This document shows positions 1 to 11,876 of a stretch of DNA of 64,000 nt, piece after piece. Origin of the DNA: Actinomucor elegans (taxonomy: Eukaryota; Mucoromycota; Mucoromycetes; Mucorales; Mucoraceae); contig JAMSLZ010000007.1 of assembly GCA_026027325.1 (NCBI GenBank), forward strand, positions 186,001-250,000, written 5' to 3'. The notes below the pieces were generated by a model. The model saw only the letters and a list, made by a program, of their open reading frames with translations, made no database searches and was not told the origin of the DNA. Position numbers and translations under genes: made by a program. Position 1 is the stretch's first letter. The number at the start of each line of letters is the position of its first letter.

Positions 1-537
1 ACGAAGTTGGGTTGACTCACACTGACAAAAATAGACTAGCCTGATAAATGCCAATGTCAAATTTCTTTGTGTAAGGTGGCTGATGTCTAGCGCCATTGAA
101 CTTTTTAGTGGCAAGCTGGATTTGACTTGGATACTTGGATTACTTCGAGGAGTATCATCAATATCACCAATCCTACCGTCGTCATCGTCGCCGTCGTCGT
201 CCTTGCCACCGTCATTTTCGTTCGGATGAGAAAATGAGGAGAACAGTAATGGATTTTTGAGAGGTATTTCATTGATGATGGGCTTTTCTTGGATATTCTT
301 GTAATCACCATCATGGCAGGATTCGTTTGATTGGATATAAGAGGCCCTATTAGTACATTGCTCTATGAAGGCGCGGTGCTCCTCGAAATACGTCCGGAAT
401 TCATGTATGGAGTGATTCGTCTCTTTTTGTTGAGCCCAATCATTAATCGAATTAAAATACTCTTCAAAGGAATAATGGCCAAGTTGGGTTTGATCTTGGT
501 TAACTCCGCCGGGACTTTGCATAATGATAGATTTCAT
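1..537 (-). CDS. Unknown protein, 3' end beyond window
   Basis: The minus strand is open from an ATG at 537 to the window edge, giving 179 codons with no stop. I do not recognise the family. The N-terminal 60 residues look helical and charged (motif FEEYFNSINDWAQQ, then a stretch rich in Glu, His and Phe). An acidic run of Asp and Gly sits near residue 110, followed by Ser/Pro-rich sequence. Coding character is better than in the AT-rich DNA upstream. Near the left edge a second frame also reads well, so a short intron in the last 100 bases cannot be excluded. Only the N-terminal part is visible, so no function is assigned. Confidence 0.55.
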   Translation of the reverse strand, partial: MKSIIMQSPGGVNQDQTQLGHYSFEEYFNSINDWAQQKETNHSIHEFRTYFEEHRAFIEQCTNRASYIQSNESCHDGDYKNIQEKPIINEIPLKNPLLFSSFSHPNENDGGKDDDGDDDDGRIGDIDDTPRSNPSIQVKSSLPLKSSMALDISHLTQRNLTLAFIRLVYFCQCESTQLR

Positions 538-2542
538 GGTGCAGTATTTATTCGTACGATTTGAGAGACAGACGTTGATATGAAGATATCACAGTAGGAA
601 ATGGCCTGAAAGATAGATAGTCTAGGTTGTGTTAAGTTGGGTTAACAGGGGTATATTTGTTAGATTATTGCTGATAAAAAAAAAGAAGAAAGGAATAGCA
701 AAAAAAAAAAAAAAGAAGAAGCTATTTAAACAAACAATTTAATCAGATTACTACAGTTGGCTTAGAATATAATACATTCTCAGAAACGAAGCATGGAGCT
801 TTGCCATGAGATAGTCTTGATACTAGATCGTTACTACAGGCTTTTGATTAGTTGCTAATTACAACATTTAAATAACTTCGCCTTCATCAGCTACAACATC
901 AGTATTAGTCGTTTCATTGTGCCTTTGGGAGTACAGATTTCTGATTGGAGCCGAAGGTAATTACCTTACAGAGCGTTTTTTTTTATCGGTGTCCCTAATT
1001 TAGTAGAACCTAAATTAAGAATAGACTATCTGGATTCAAATGAAGGCATTCCAATCTGATAATTCGCTTAGTAGTTTTATTTGAATAACTGCAAATCATT
1101 ATACTGGTGGAAAAAAAAAGAACTTCTACAAATAATTAGTTCGGTCGAGTAATTAAATAAGTACGGGTTATGTTTTTATATATGTGTTAACAATAGTCCT
1201 TTTCATTTGAGCCAGTCAATGTATATTACTATCTATCAATACGTCTGTTTCCTGATCAGATCACGATATCTAAGATTCTAGACTAAGATTCATAATCTAA
1301 CGTATTTGAGGTAAGAGGTATGGGTACAGTATCTATATATTCCTTTATAATAATAATGATACTACTATACTGATAAAAAAAAGGCTTTTAATTGTCAGCA
1401 GAAAAATGCACTTCATTGGCTGTCGGTCATGTAGTTAATTACAATGACCTGCAGAATCGCAAAATTGTGAAAAACCGAGATACTTCTATAAATCTGGAAC
1501 TATAAAAAAAAGAAATCGCACTTTTTTTTATTGAACTATTAAAAATGTATCAAGCTTGGAGAAGTCAGTGTTGATTCATTGGTAACCGCGGGTTGATGGG
1601 TGAAACGATAAACTCCACTATACTTGAAGAATTCATCATGAGCGAACGAAAAATCAAAAATAAACCTCTAATTTTTAGAAACAATATAGAGTATATCATA
1701 CTCGTTGCAATGAAGTAATTGCCCTGAAAAAAAAAATGGGTATAGACAGATACTTGATATTCAGGCAAATCATTAGATACTTTGGCGCACTATAGTATCA
1801 CACTGCAAATTCAATAGTATCGGACATAATTGTTTTATAAATCTACATTTTAATAATAGGTTTTGCATGATTATTAAACCTAATATTCATAATTCAATCG
1901 TCTACTTTCATTAAATGCCTTAGTGTAGAATCGCATTTTATTATACAAAAGTCAAATAAGCCAACCAAGACTGTATACGGTGAACGTGAAGCCACAGTAC
2001 ACTAAGAACATCCCAATAATAATTCTACATGGTTCTGAAAAGACGCAAATGCTCATGTTATTTTTCTAAGCCTATCTGATTGCGCATCACATACCGCTTT
2101 TGCGTGATTAATCAACTGCAAATCATTATTTACACATGACTTAAGCGAAAAGATACAAGCCATGATACGCGCTATACAAAGCCATATATCAAGGCATTGC
2201 ATTTAATCAGAATGGATTATGATGGGAAATTTCGGATAAAAAGTGTAAAATTAGGCAAATCCCATGAACAAGGGGATATAAACCATTCAATTAGGAGATG
2301 AAATGCCGCGCCTTGTAATGACCTGATATAGGTCTCTCCGTTCATCATGACACATACTTCACCCAAACTTAAATATATACCGTTGATTCGGCACTAATGT
2401 ATTATATAATAAATCAAATATACATAGATACATGTATCTTTGGTATTTTATTCATCTTTTTTTCTGTTTAAACAATTATATAAGAAAGGAGGAAATAGAT
2501 AGCTAGATACAATATTAAAAAAAGGTTGTATTATCCATAGAT

Positions 2543-2583
<41 letters not shown>

Positions 2584-2604
2584 TATAAATATAAATATAT
2601 ATCT
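538..2604. other. Intergenic, AT-rich
   Basis: This 2 kb stretch lies between the start of the truncated left gene and the stop of the next minus-strand gene. It holds short A runs (about 668-715) and a (TA)n tract near 2551-2579. Its only open frames are short, without family motifs. I see no gene in it. The first few hundred bases should carry the promoter of the left-edge gene. Confidence 0.6.
2551..2579. repeat. (AT)n dinucleotide repeat
   Basis: About 14 uninterrupted AT units lie just downstream of the stop codon of the Ser/Thr-rich gene, in its presumed 3' untranslated or termination region. Confidence 0.9.
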
Positions 2605-3922
2605 CTATGTAAGCATACTCTGACGTTTCAAAAACTGAGATTTCTGAGACAATAGACGTATTGAAGATAAAGAAGGAGCAATCAAGAGCGATGTACGCTT
2701 CTTTTTATGTTGCAAAGGCATAAAAGTACTTTCGCGCTCATCTTCTACAATAACGTCATCTACAAAAAAGCCTTTTTTTTCAGCCGCTGTAAGAAAGGAA
2801 GATTTATGTTTCCCAACAAGATCCTGACTTTTTTTATGTCTATTCATACTAGCCAAGGACGGAGTTGTGATTGAAGGAGAAGTAGATACTGAATCAATAG
2901 ACGAAGGAGATGAAGGAGGAGTATCGTCGTCGGTAATACCAACTGAGGACGTGCTTGTCTGAAGACAAGAATAACTGAGGGTTGGCTTAGCTTCGGATGA
3001 AATGTTGGATTGGACGGTTTGATTAGTATCATTTCCTGGGACACGCAAGCGTAATCTATCCAAAAAAATGGAGGATGGAGAGTGTGGCAAAATCGTAGAT
3101 AGCGGCCGCGGTTTTTGCTTGTTTAATAACAGGCTATTTTGAGTTGATTGATTGGAACACGTTGTAAGCTTCTTTTCTGGTACTGGAGTGGAGAAGCGTT
3201 TGCTCGATTTGGTTGTTTTCGGTGGTGGGTTGGTTTCAATATTGATATTGGTACAAGGCTTTGTTGCTGCTGTTAGTTTCGTATCATATTGACTTGCTTT
3301 GGACAAAGAGAATCGATTAAGAGAAGAGGTAAGTGAAAAACGATGATTTGGAGCTTGACTCGCTGTTGTAGAAACGCAAGTGGTGCGGGATTTTGGTTGT
3401 CGTTTTAAAGGTGGAACCTGTTTATAAGATAAACTGTCTGTTGCTTTTTTCAGAAAAGTGCTTAATGATGATTTTGTTGTTGGTGCCACTGTATCACAGC
3501 TTGATTTTCTTCTTGATTTCGTGGACAAAGATGAAAACAAAAAGTCTGGTAATCGTGATCTCGTTGGAGGAGTATAGAGCCCTATACATCATATTACTAC
3601 AAGTTCAAAAAATGCAAAAAAGTACAATTGAAGATATACCTTCTATCAATGGTTTCGGTGGACCTTTCTCTTTAGTTGATTTGATCCATACTAACAATTG
3701 AGTCTGTGAATTCAAGCATTGCATGTATTTGGCTTCGTAGAGTTTGATGCGCTCTTCAATCGGTAAGATCTGATGACTCGAAAAATTTGTGATATCCAAT
3801 TTATTATTACTTGGCTGATGTTTTACTGATGATGAAGACCATGTATTGCTTTTATTGTAACGTAGTTCCTTTGGCTTCTTTCTATATGAAAGGTCTTTTG
3901 ATAAAGTTCGAGAATTGGGCAT
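2605..3922 (-). CDS. Ser/Thr-rich unknown protein
   Basis: There are two exons, 3922-3640 and 3581-2605, with a 58-nt GT-AG intron that keeps phase; together they give 419 residues. I do not recognise the family. Residues about 45-90 form a charged, probably helical segment (LPIEERIKLYEAKYMQCLNS, then a Trp-containing stretch) that looks folded. The rest is basic, very rich in Ser, Thr, Pro and Lys, and probably disordered, with many SP and TP dipeptides that could be phosphorylation sites. The ATG at 3922 is the first in frame and follows a pyrimidine-rich leader. A regulatory or scaffold role is possible but not shown. The gene stands alone between two intergenic stretches. Confidence 0.75.
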
Positions 3923-5401
3923 TGTAGGACTAGTAGTAGTAGAAGAAGAAGAGGTTATATGAAATAACTTCTAATTTAACAAGATTCATAGCTTATTAAC
4001 TTATACTCCTTAAGCCTACACTTTACTTCTTTTGTCTACGGCTCCTGCATGATACACTACAGATCAGATACTATTTTATTATTCAATTTGTCTCACAAAA
4101 CTACAGTTTATCCCCTTGGATCTTGGTACGATTTATATATATATATGTATGGATCTTGCTGTAGCTGTATATTCGTTTTCATTATATCTATCCATATGCA
4201 TTTACGTAATTCTAGAATATGATAAAGAGCTGTGATGGCATTCTGTAAACTGATACCGCGATTACAAAGAGTAAACTGTCAATGCAATTCTGAATCGTCA
4301 TCTAGTTGACTCAGACTATGCACCATCGGTATATCAGTACCTGCATTCTAATATCGCTCACATTAAAATAACAAAACAATTGCAACAAAAACCATACCAA
4401 AGTTGGGTAGTATATCTTTATAAACACAAGGAAACTTGGATAAGTCATTATATCGAAATTGGTTTTTTTTAAAAAATATAAGTTGCAGCAATTACTAGCC
4501 ATAACTCTGTAGGACCATGCGGCTTGTCGCAATGATTCCTGAGTTGACAGATGAATGTGGACACTTTTGTTTGTTGAGTATTGGCCTTAATACTCGGACA
4601 TAATCTTGCAGTAGGCTAGCTGCTTTGAAACATTTGTATCTATACTAATCAATATAAACACTTCAGTTGATATGCTTTTCATCGGATGATCCCTTCTAAG
4701 CCCTTTCGTGTGTGATTTATTGCACTAAACAGCCGAGACTAGTCTCTTATGTACAATCGTAAGAAGGTTGCTATAGTTGAGGAGCGCATGATTGCATAAA
4801 GTGCTCCACATAAAAAAGCGCGTAAGGATTATGTAAACATTTCATTACCAAAGTGCTGACATGTAGATATTTAGCTAGGCCCACTATAGTTTGTGATCTG
4901 CTAGTAACAGGTAATTGCATAGATGTACATAATGATTAGCACGGTGCGTTTGGTATGGTTCTGATGGTTGTCGATCATACTAACAACAATCGGATCTATA
5001 TCATATCCTTGGCTTAAACGTACTATCTGTTTAGATTCGTCTCTAACTTTCTCTCTTTTTAATCCAATTGCTTGAAATATGGCTTGTATAGGTATCTGAT
5101 GTATATATATATATGCGACTTTAAATTCGTAACAAACATTGTAACGGTCCCTGACATACAGCACAAAACAATAATGCGCAAAACTTGGATATACGGCTTC
5201 ATATTATTCTGCTTGTCTATAGCTGCAACCCCACTTGCAATTATCTGTATAAATCCAAGCGGAATAGGAGCCATGGATTCTTATTTAGTTTAATCTTTTT
5301 GACAAAGAAGGCATCTCTCGTTCATATTATATACAAGAAGTTAATAGGGGTGTAATAGATGAAAAGGAGGGTTATCCTACTCAAAGTGCAAACACGTATT
5401 A

Positions 5402-5434
<33 letters not shown>

Positions 5435-5983
5435 TGAATGAGAGAAATGCTTTAGACCGTGCACTTCCCCAATGGAAAAAAAAATCGATATGCAGCGCAT
5501 ATTACTGTAAAACATTTGAGGAAATTATACCAGAATTTCTATGTTTTTGACGAGTTTGACCTACATAAACCAGTTTTTATATATCAAGAAGCTCCTATTC
5601 TTTTTATTTCGGTTCCATAATTCCAAGACTTATGAATATTCTCCCAAATGCTAGCCACGTAGAATAACAGGCTTTTTCAAATACTAGCGTGAATCTCATT
5701 TTTTGAAGTTTTATTCAAAGGAGCTTTATTGTAACCAAGGGAGCTAACTATTTTGATGGAACGATGTAACGATTTGTGATGAATATCAAGCCAAGCATAC
5801 ACCAGCTTTTTTTTTCTGGATACAACCCACACACACATAGGAGATTCTTATTGACATTACGAAACAGCCCTTTCTTCTTACTTGACAAACATCTCAAAAG
5901 ACACAACACCCAATTACATACTATATCCATACTCCCTTTTTTTTATTATTATTATGATTCTATGCAATGATACCTCCCTTTCA
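3923..5983. other. Intergenic, nothing recognised
   Basis: Two kilobases of AT-rich sequence. It holds a 30-base A run at 5403-5432 and several open frames of 60 to 90 codons without motifs or coding-like composition. No gene is supported. Confidence 0.6.
5403..5432. repeat. Poly(A) tract, 30 nt
   Basis: Uninterrupted run of 30 A in intergenic DNA. No adjacent retrocopy could be identified. Confidence 0.9.
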
Positions 5984-6484
5984 TTATGCAGCAGCAGTTG
6001 GCGGGGTATCCTCATCTTTTGGTTTTGTCGAATACTTTTCTTTTGCACGTTTAGCGCGACGCGCCTTTTGTTTCGCAATTTTGGCGGCTTTTTGTCCGTT
6101 TTTACTCAGGTTGCCATTGACAAGCTCGTCTAGTTTTTCACGCAATAGCTTTCGTGCAATACCTCGATTATCTGCCAGCGATCTGGATTGTTGACACTAT
6201 ATAAGAAGCCATTAAAACGCATTAACAACTGTCTGAAATGTGCTATTTACTTGTACGCGAATGCCTGTGGGAATGTGTCGCAAATCAACGCAGCTTGATC
6301 GTTTATTGATACATTGGCCTCCAGGGCCAGACCCTTTTACAAATGTCTCGACTAGATCCTCATCTTTTAAAACGATCTTTTGACGTACAGGTTTTTCAGG
6401 CTTGTTGGCTGTTGCCAGTGTTCTCGATAGCGGCGTTTTAGTTAATAATAATAAGCGTGTCGTAATGTTTGACAGGAAGGACAT
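5984..6484 (-). CDS. RSO55: Mitochondrial GGQ release factor (C12orf65/MTRFR type)
   Basis: Exons 6484-6251 and 6196-5984 (54-nt intron) give 148 residues. The product belongs to the short class I release-factor-like family that frees peptides from stalled mitochondrial ribosomes. The hallmark KGSGPGGQ..NK motif lies near residues 52-62, followed by the family pattern PTGIRVQ...SRSLADNR joined across the intron. The C-terminus is a long Lys/Arg-rich, Ala-rich helix of the kind these rescue factors insert into the ribosome. There is no codon-recognition domain, which separates it from full-size mitochondrial RF1. Residues 1-25 are Arg, Leu, Thr and Ser-rich without acidic residues, as in a mitochondrial presequence. 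For this reason the ATG at 6484 is preferred over an in-frame one 13 codons upstream that adds acidic residues. It could also be called ICT1-like, but its length fits C12orf65 better. Confidence 0.9.
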
Positions 6485-7098
6485 GGTGGAAAAATAAAGG
6501 GAGTTTTGAATATCGTCCAACAATCAGTATCATCACTGTAATTTCTAACTCCCGGTAGCCAGTCAAGTTTTGCGATAAACGGTTTTGTAACTTCCGCATG
6601 CCAATTAAATGTTAGTTGCAATAGTCCATTAGTTTTTCTCTGGTTAAATTTTTCAAAATTTATATTGTTGAATATTGGAATACCAACTTTGTTATAAAAC
6701 TAAAAAAAAAAAAAAAAAATCCCAAAAAAAAACTGCATATAGAACACTATTGTACTTACAGTATTCAATGCGTAATTGTATTTTATGTCTGCAAATTTTG
6801 TTAATAAATATTAGATTTTTTATTTGTAAGAAATCACATTGGAGCAAATGAAATGAAATGAAATATCTGAGTCTATGAAAATACCATTTAATCATCTGTC
6901 AGTTAGATTGTACTATTTAAAATCAACAGCAGCAGTAATTCTTTAAGCGTTTATCACATCCATCTTATCTTTCATGGTATAAAAGATAGTTTTCAAGAAC
7001 AATGCTTATCACATGTCAAGGTATATTGTATATATATATATATATATATTTACACATAGAAAACTCGATACTTTGGTATGTATCTACGTTCTACATAA
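6485..7098. other. Intergenic between two minus-strand genes
   Basis: AT-rich spacer between DPH4 (stop at 7099) and the GGQ factor start. It holds an A run near 6702-6730 and a short TA tract near 7030-7050. It should contain the promoter of the release factor and the end of the DPH4 transcript. No other gene is visible. Confidence 0.6.
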
Positions 7099-7656
7099 CT
7101 ATTCTTCTTGACCGTCGTCTTCCACTACATCATATAGCACTCGGATCTTTAAAGAACAATTGTTGCAACCCACTACATCGATTCCTGTTTCCAATTCATC
7201 TTCTGTAATAACATAATCGCCAGAACATCGACACACGAGAGAAAACGAACCTTCGGCTTCATCATAATCCATGTCATCCAGATCTACTTCTGCACCTATA
7301 GCAAGATCCTTCTTGTTTCGCTGACCTATAACCGTAATGAGTAAATTGTCGAGGCATGGGGCCGGGATCTACACAACATACTTTGCAATTCAATGTCATA
7401 ATGCTTACGACTTGTTGGGTTCCTTAGGACTTCCCAAGCTTTTAAGATCGTGTGCACTTTGCCATCGTCATTCTCTGTAGCACGTTTATCGGGATGGTGC
7501 TATGATACAAAGTTTTAGACCGAAATTTTTTTTTTTTTTTCTTTCGAATGGTCCATCATGAAGTCTTACTTGAAGGATCAGTTGCTGAAATCGTTGCTTT
7601 ATAATATCCAAAGAAGCTGTTTCACTGACTTGTAGTATTTCATAATGAGTCGACAT
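7099..7656 (-). CDS. DPH4: Diphthamide biosynthesis J-protein Dph4
   Basis: Three exons (7656-7570, 7499-7382, 7325-7099; introns 70 and 56 nt) give 143 residues. The N-terminal J domain has the HPD tripeptide exactly at the first splice join (LILQ-HHPDKR) and the helix-III pattern AWEVLRNPTSRKHYD. The C-terminal half is a CSL-type zinc finger, with CRCSGDY near residue 97 and GCNNCSLKIRVLYDV near residue 120, four Cys in all. This order (J domain, then DPH-type zinc finger) identifies Dph4/Jjj3/DNAJC24, which supports the first step of diphthamide synthesis on elongation factor 2 and binds iron or zinc. The length is normal for the family. It is co-oriented with the HIBCH-like gene upstream, whose stop is only 139 bp away; that spacer is filled by GA repeats and must hold the DPH4 promoter. 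Confidence 0.93.
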
Positions 7657-7675
7657 GATGACTATATACAAGCAA

Positions 7676-7760
7676 AGAGAGAGAGAGAGAGAGAGAGGTT
7701 TTATTTTATACAGAAACGAAGAGAGAGAGAGAGAGAGAGGGAGGGAGGGAGGGAGAGAAA
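7676..7760. repeat. GA-rich repeat in DPH4 5' region
   Basis: Two (GA)n blocks (about 7676-7697 and 7719-7760, the second grading into GAGG units) lie between the DPH4 ATG and the stop of the upstream gene. This leaves no other room for a DPH4 promoter. Such purine-strand tracts can adopt unusual DNA structure and often act as promoter elements in fungi; that role is inferred. Confidence 0.85.
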
Positions 7761-7795
7761 GGATAGAATTACAATAGAGTGGCTTTTGGGGTCGG

Positions 7796-9587
7796 TTAAC
7801 CGGGAACTGAATATTTTTCATACCAGACAAGACCTTCTTCTTCAGTTTGTACAGTCTTGCGTTGTAGGATATCCAACACTTTCTCTCGTACGCCCCACTT
7901 GTTTTTATGTCCATTCACAAACCAAGATACGATTTCATCCTCTTCTTTCAGCCTGCCTTCAAGTTTAAATTCTGCGCCTTCACCTGTTACTGCCAATCGC
8001 ACATCGTGTTCTGTAGGTAAAGCCAATCGAGCATAAGGATAGTGTCGAAGATCGAGCTTGGATGGTAATGATAACGTGTTTGGAGAGGGTTCAACAAAGT
8101 ACAGTTGATCAACGTCTTGCTCAGAGATACCGGCTAACTGAGATGGTTGCCATTGAGGCTTTCTTCTAGGTTTACTTGTAAATGTCGCCTCCACACCTTC
8201 GTGAAAGTCCTTGGTTACCAGAAACTTTTGTATCAAGTCAAATTCCATTCCCAGACATTCAGCCAGCGACATGGTTCGCGCTTTGCGTAATGCCTTGAGA
8301 GTGACCTTGAGACTCGTGGGTGATACTGAAAGCAGTTTCTGTTTGGTTTCTCGAACCCATGTGGTAGATTTTTCGTTGCTTAATGCTTCTACAATCTCTT
8401 CTACAGTATCAAACGAGAAACATCTATATAGTATTTCTCGTTTTAACAACCTAGTTCAAAAAACACATAAAGTGGCACTTACCTATCAATGGTTTCTCTT
8501 ATGTCTCTTTGAAAACCAACCTTTTCCACAGGCTTTTTATCTACAAATTTCTCCAATACCTTTTGAATGATTTCATGTTCTGAAGTTTCAAGGTCTATCA
8601 ATCGATCCTCTAAAGCCGCCAGTCTCGAGGAGGGAATATAATGTGTTGCAATTCCCGTAAAGCTATGAAAAGAATGAATATCCACCATTTATTACAATCA
8701 CATCCATACTCACAATGTATCTATGCCTTCTAATCTTCTACCAGTCAATGCAAGGTAAGTGCCAATCTCACCATCTAATCTCGACAAGAAGAAACTGGAT
8801 CCAGAATTGAGAAAAGCGCCCAATGCGATTTCTGGAATAGCAAATATTGTCTTTTCAGTGGCTATTCTAAATGGACCATGTGCAAATAAACCCAGGGCTC
8901 CTCCCACTAATGTATAAATGGTTAGTCCTGTAACAATATGTCATCAAGCACTTACAAGCATATCCATCCAACACTGCAACATATGGTGTTTGTAATGTAG
9001 CAATCATTTGCACCAGTCCAAATTTATCTTGAAAAAAGTACAATGCATCAGGATCTTTTGCTTTTGCTTTCATTAATACGTCTATCGAAAAGTGTCAATT
9101 ATAAAATATATATATATTGCAAACATGCATTTGGGGGCATACCTAGAATATCGTCGCCTACACTGAATTTCCCTTTCCCTGCACCTTTCATGATGATCAC
9201 CTTGGATAGTTTCGATACATCCCATGCCTTTAATTGGGGCCCAATATTTCGAATCATATTTAAATTCAAAGCGTTGAGTTTCTCGGGTCGGTTGAGAACG
9301 AACATTCTAGCACCAGATATCTTTCGATGAAGAACGTGGGTCTAAACAGATACATATATATATATGAGTTGTTTATCAAAACACTGTTTCGTAAAAATTT
9401 ACTTCAGGTAAGTCTTCTTCAAAGTGTTGATAGAGTTCTGTCGAGATCTATTTTTTTTTCGAAATGATAAGAATACTTTTTATAATATTAACTTTTGAGA
9501 ACATACAGAACGGGTATAGGCTTTTTTAGCAGTTACTCGTATTGAACCAAACGCTCTTTTTGGAATAACAAATGCTAAACGACTCAT
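7796..9587 (-). CDS. Divergent 3-hydroxyisobutyryl-CoA hydrolase-like protein
   Basis: Seven exons (9587-9507, 9447-9403, 9341-9143, 9081-8956, 8906-8714, 8662-8483, 8423-7796; introns 49-61 nt) give 483 residues in unbroken phase. The crotonase fold is clear: FVLNRPEKLNALN near residue 57, a GAGKGKF loop, LQTPYVAVLDGYALGGALGL, the IPEIALG stretch and LALTGRRL. The C-terminal HIBCH-specific region follows (GIATHYIP, SPTSLKVTLKALR, DFHEGVEA). Residues 1-27 form a good mitochondrial presequence (Arg, Lys, Ser, no acids). The family normally hydrolyses 3-hydroxyisobutyryl-CoA in valine breakdown. Several residues expected at the active site differ: GDD instead of GGD, and LNSG where PDVG is usual. 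It may therefore be an inactive or respecialised paralogue. In yeast the relative Ehd3 is also reported on the mitochondrial ribosome. Confidence 0.88.
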
Positions 9588-9678
9588 GCAATGTAATCGA
9601 GATTCCTTTTTGTCAAGTGAAAAAAGAAAAGGTGGGGTTTAACTAAGAGAAGAAGAGGTTTAATCATAGTCCGAAACC

Positions 9679-9707
<29 letters not shown>
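9679..9707. repeat. Poly(A) tract, 29 nt
   Basis: Uninterrupted A run upstream of the HIBCH-like gene start. Confidence 0.9.
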
Positions 9708-9709
<2 letters not shown>

Positions 9710-10660
9710 ATGAGAAATAAATAGGGTGCCTGTAAAAAATGGGGTTTTTTTTAGAGTAGTAACGTGATCGTTCATATGTAACATTTGAAAACAATGATAT
9801 CTTGCATATTTGGAAACACGATCAGAGTTTGGTCCATATCACTATTAGATACTTTTACTAACTCTACGATGCCACGATACCGGGTTTTACCTTGGTCAGC
9901 AATTCGGAAATATAAACATCCAACCCCACATTTTATATTTTTGTACACAGAATTTGTTTGATCAACCAATAGACATTAAAGAATGATGATTAGGTAATGA
10001 GAATCCTCGGGCGATAACCAGTGAGAACGTCGGCTAAAGCGTTTTGGCGGGAATTGCATTGATTTATGATGAGCCTCTTATTTTTTTTTTTTTTTTGAAT
10101 AAAGATATGACTTAGCTATCTTAGTAGAACTGGGTCCTAGACTTTCTTCCTTTCCCTTAAGCCTTCTTTTTTTGGGCAAACCAAGCAAGTGTACCACTTA
10201 CATATCAATTTATGATAAATAGCAATGTATAATTTTTCTATTGAATAGCCATGATGATGAGTTTACTATTCTTTAATATAAAGATAAATTGAGATCACAG
10301 CAGATGAATAGCTCATCGCGAACATATATTAAAAATCACTTGAATTGTTGGACCAAGATCTTTAGGATCTATAAATGACTACGTATTATACGAAATTCAC
10401 ATAATTTCTTATGATCATAGAGCAAACGTCATAGATTCGTCATTTAATATTGAAACAGAAATTGTCATAAATGCGACACTTAATTCTAGACATGAGTCAG
10501 TAATAGAATGCGCCTCCTGATCAAGATTGGTCAAGAGATCTGGAGTTGAGCAGATGTGTATATAAACTATACACAATTTACATTTCATTATTATCAAATA
10601 TAAGGCCCTTGAGATGTCGAAATCAAGTAAAAAAAAATTTAAATGAATATATAAATATAA

Positions 10661-10694
10661 TTCAGAGTATGAGACACTTATCAGATGTGGCATT
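10661..10694 (-). repeat. Dispersed motif copy
   Basis: Read on the minus strand, TGCCACATCTGATAAGT followed by a CTGAAT-type stretch resembles the 40-bp motif found at five other places in the window. Confidence 0.45.
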
Positions 10695-11874
10695 GGATTG
10701 AGGATCAGTCAAGAAATATATAGATCTGTATATACTTGGAGTGCACATGACATGCTGTAATTACTTTTGTCTAATGCATAAAAAAAGCCATCACAAATCA
10801 GTTTAATCAAGATTTTATAACATGTAACGGCTTATGTTAGGCAGAAGTTGTTCATTTGGTGTGACATTAGACCAAGATTAATCGAGCAATGTAGAGATGC
10901 TCAAAATGAGATGATTCCACCAAAAAACGACCGATAAGGCGCCCTTTAAACTCCGCCTTTGCATTGGGTGAAGTATGTAGTCCGCTTTTTCGAGACATAG
11001 GTTATAATTAGCCCAAGTAGCACATATGTGTGTATATGCAAAGATATTTTTCTTTAATTTTTTGTTCTTCTGATGTAGAAATCGCGAGTTATCACTGCAT
11101 TTATAGAAAGTTCTAATTCTTTTTATTTTTTTTCTATTACGAAAAACTTGCGAATTCGACAACATATTAAATAATTTTTAAACCTTTCAATGTATAGTTC
11201 AATTTTCTATAATAGTTATTGATATGTCGATAATTTTTCTTACAATTCAGTAAGCAGACTAGATCAATGAGGAAATGTTTGATTCAAGTTGCAGACGGTC
11301 AAATTGGTTAAATCCCCGAAATCCAATTAGCTTAAGAATTCCTTGTGTCCTTCGCTTAATTTTTGCTATCAGTTTACTTGGTTAATACCATCCAGGGCAT
11401 CAGGATGGTGACGCTAATAGACAGTCTAAATCCACCAAAGTATTGGCAGTTCTCCGAAATTAAAATGCTGAACGTTAGATCTTTTAAGCCAATGATTAAA
11501 CTACTTAAGTCGCACTATGCATCAATTGAAACACCCAATCAACCGAGGTTTTAACCAATGACGTAGTATTAGGGTGAAGAAGAGCTGAGCTTGTAGTACT
11601 AGACTTATTTGTAGATATTCCGAGAGAGTTCAAGCAGGTGCACTAGCATATCTAGTTAACTCGAAAATACTAATTAACGAGCGGCCAGCAAATATATAAC
11701 CTAGTCCAGCTCTTCATTATGCGCGTTAATGAAATATAGACTTTCTCATCAAATTATTGATTTACTATATTACATACATTCATTATGAATACTATTTAAT
11801 GCCCGGGTATTGAGTTGAAAAAATGTCACTGGACTGAGTTACGGTTTAATAGATAATTACATATATATATGTTT

Positions 11875-11876
<2 letters not shown>

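Noticed and set aside
331..564. 77-codon plus-strand frame at the left edge
   Set aside because: It lies antisense to the better-supported minus-strand frame 1-537 and has no ATG context or motif.
1565..1768. 67-codon minus-strand frame
   Set aside because: AT-driven composition (Phe, Ile, Ser), no motif, no splice partners.
2844..3044. Alternative minus-strand frame inside the Ser/Thr-rich gene
   Set aside because: It overlaps a longer, phase-consistent exon and is a shadow frame.
4901..5293. Overlapping open frames on both strands of 70-87 codons
   Set aside because: Low-complexity, no conserved pattern, mutually antisense; best explained by chance.
7645..7968. Plus-strand frame rich in Arg-Glu repeats
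   Set aside because: Produced by the (GA)n tract and antisense to the HIBCH-like gene end; not a real RE-repeat protein.
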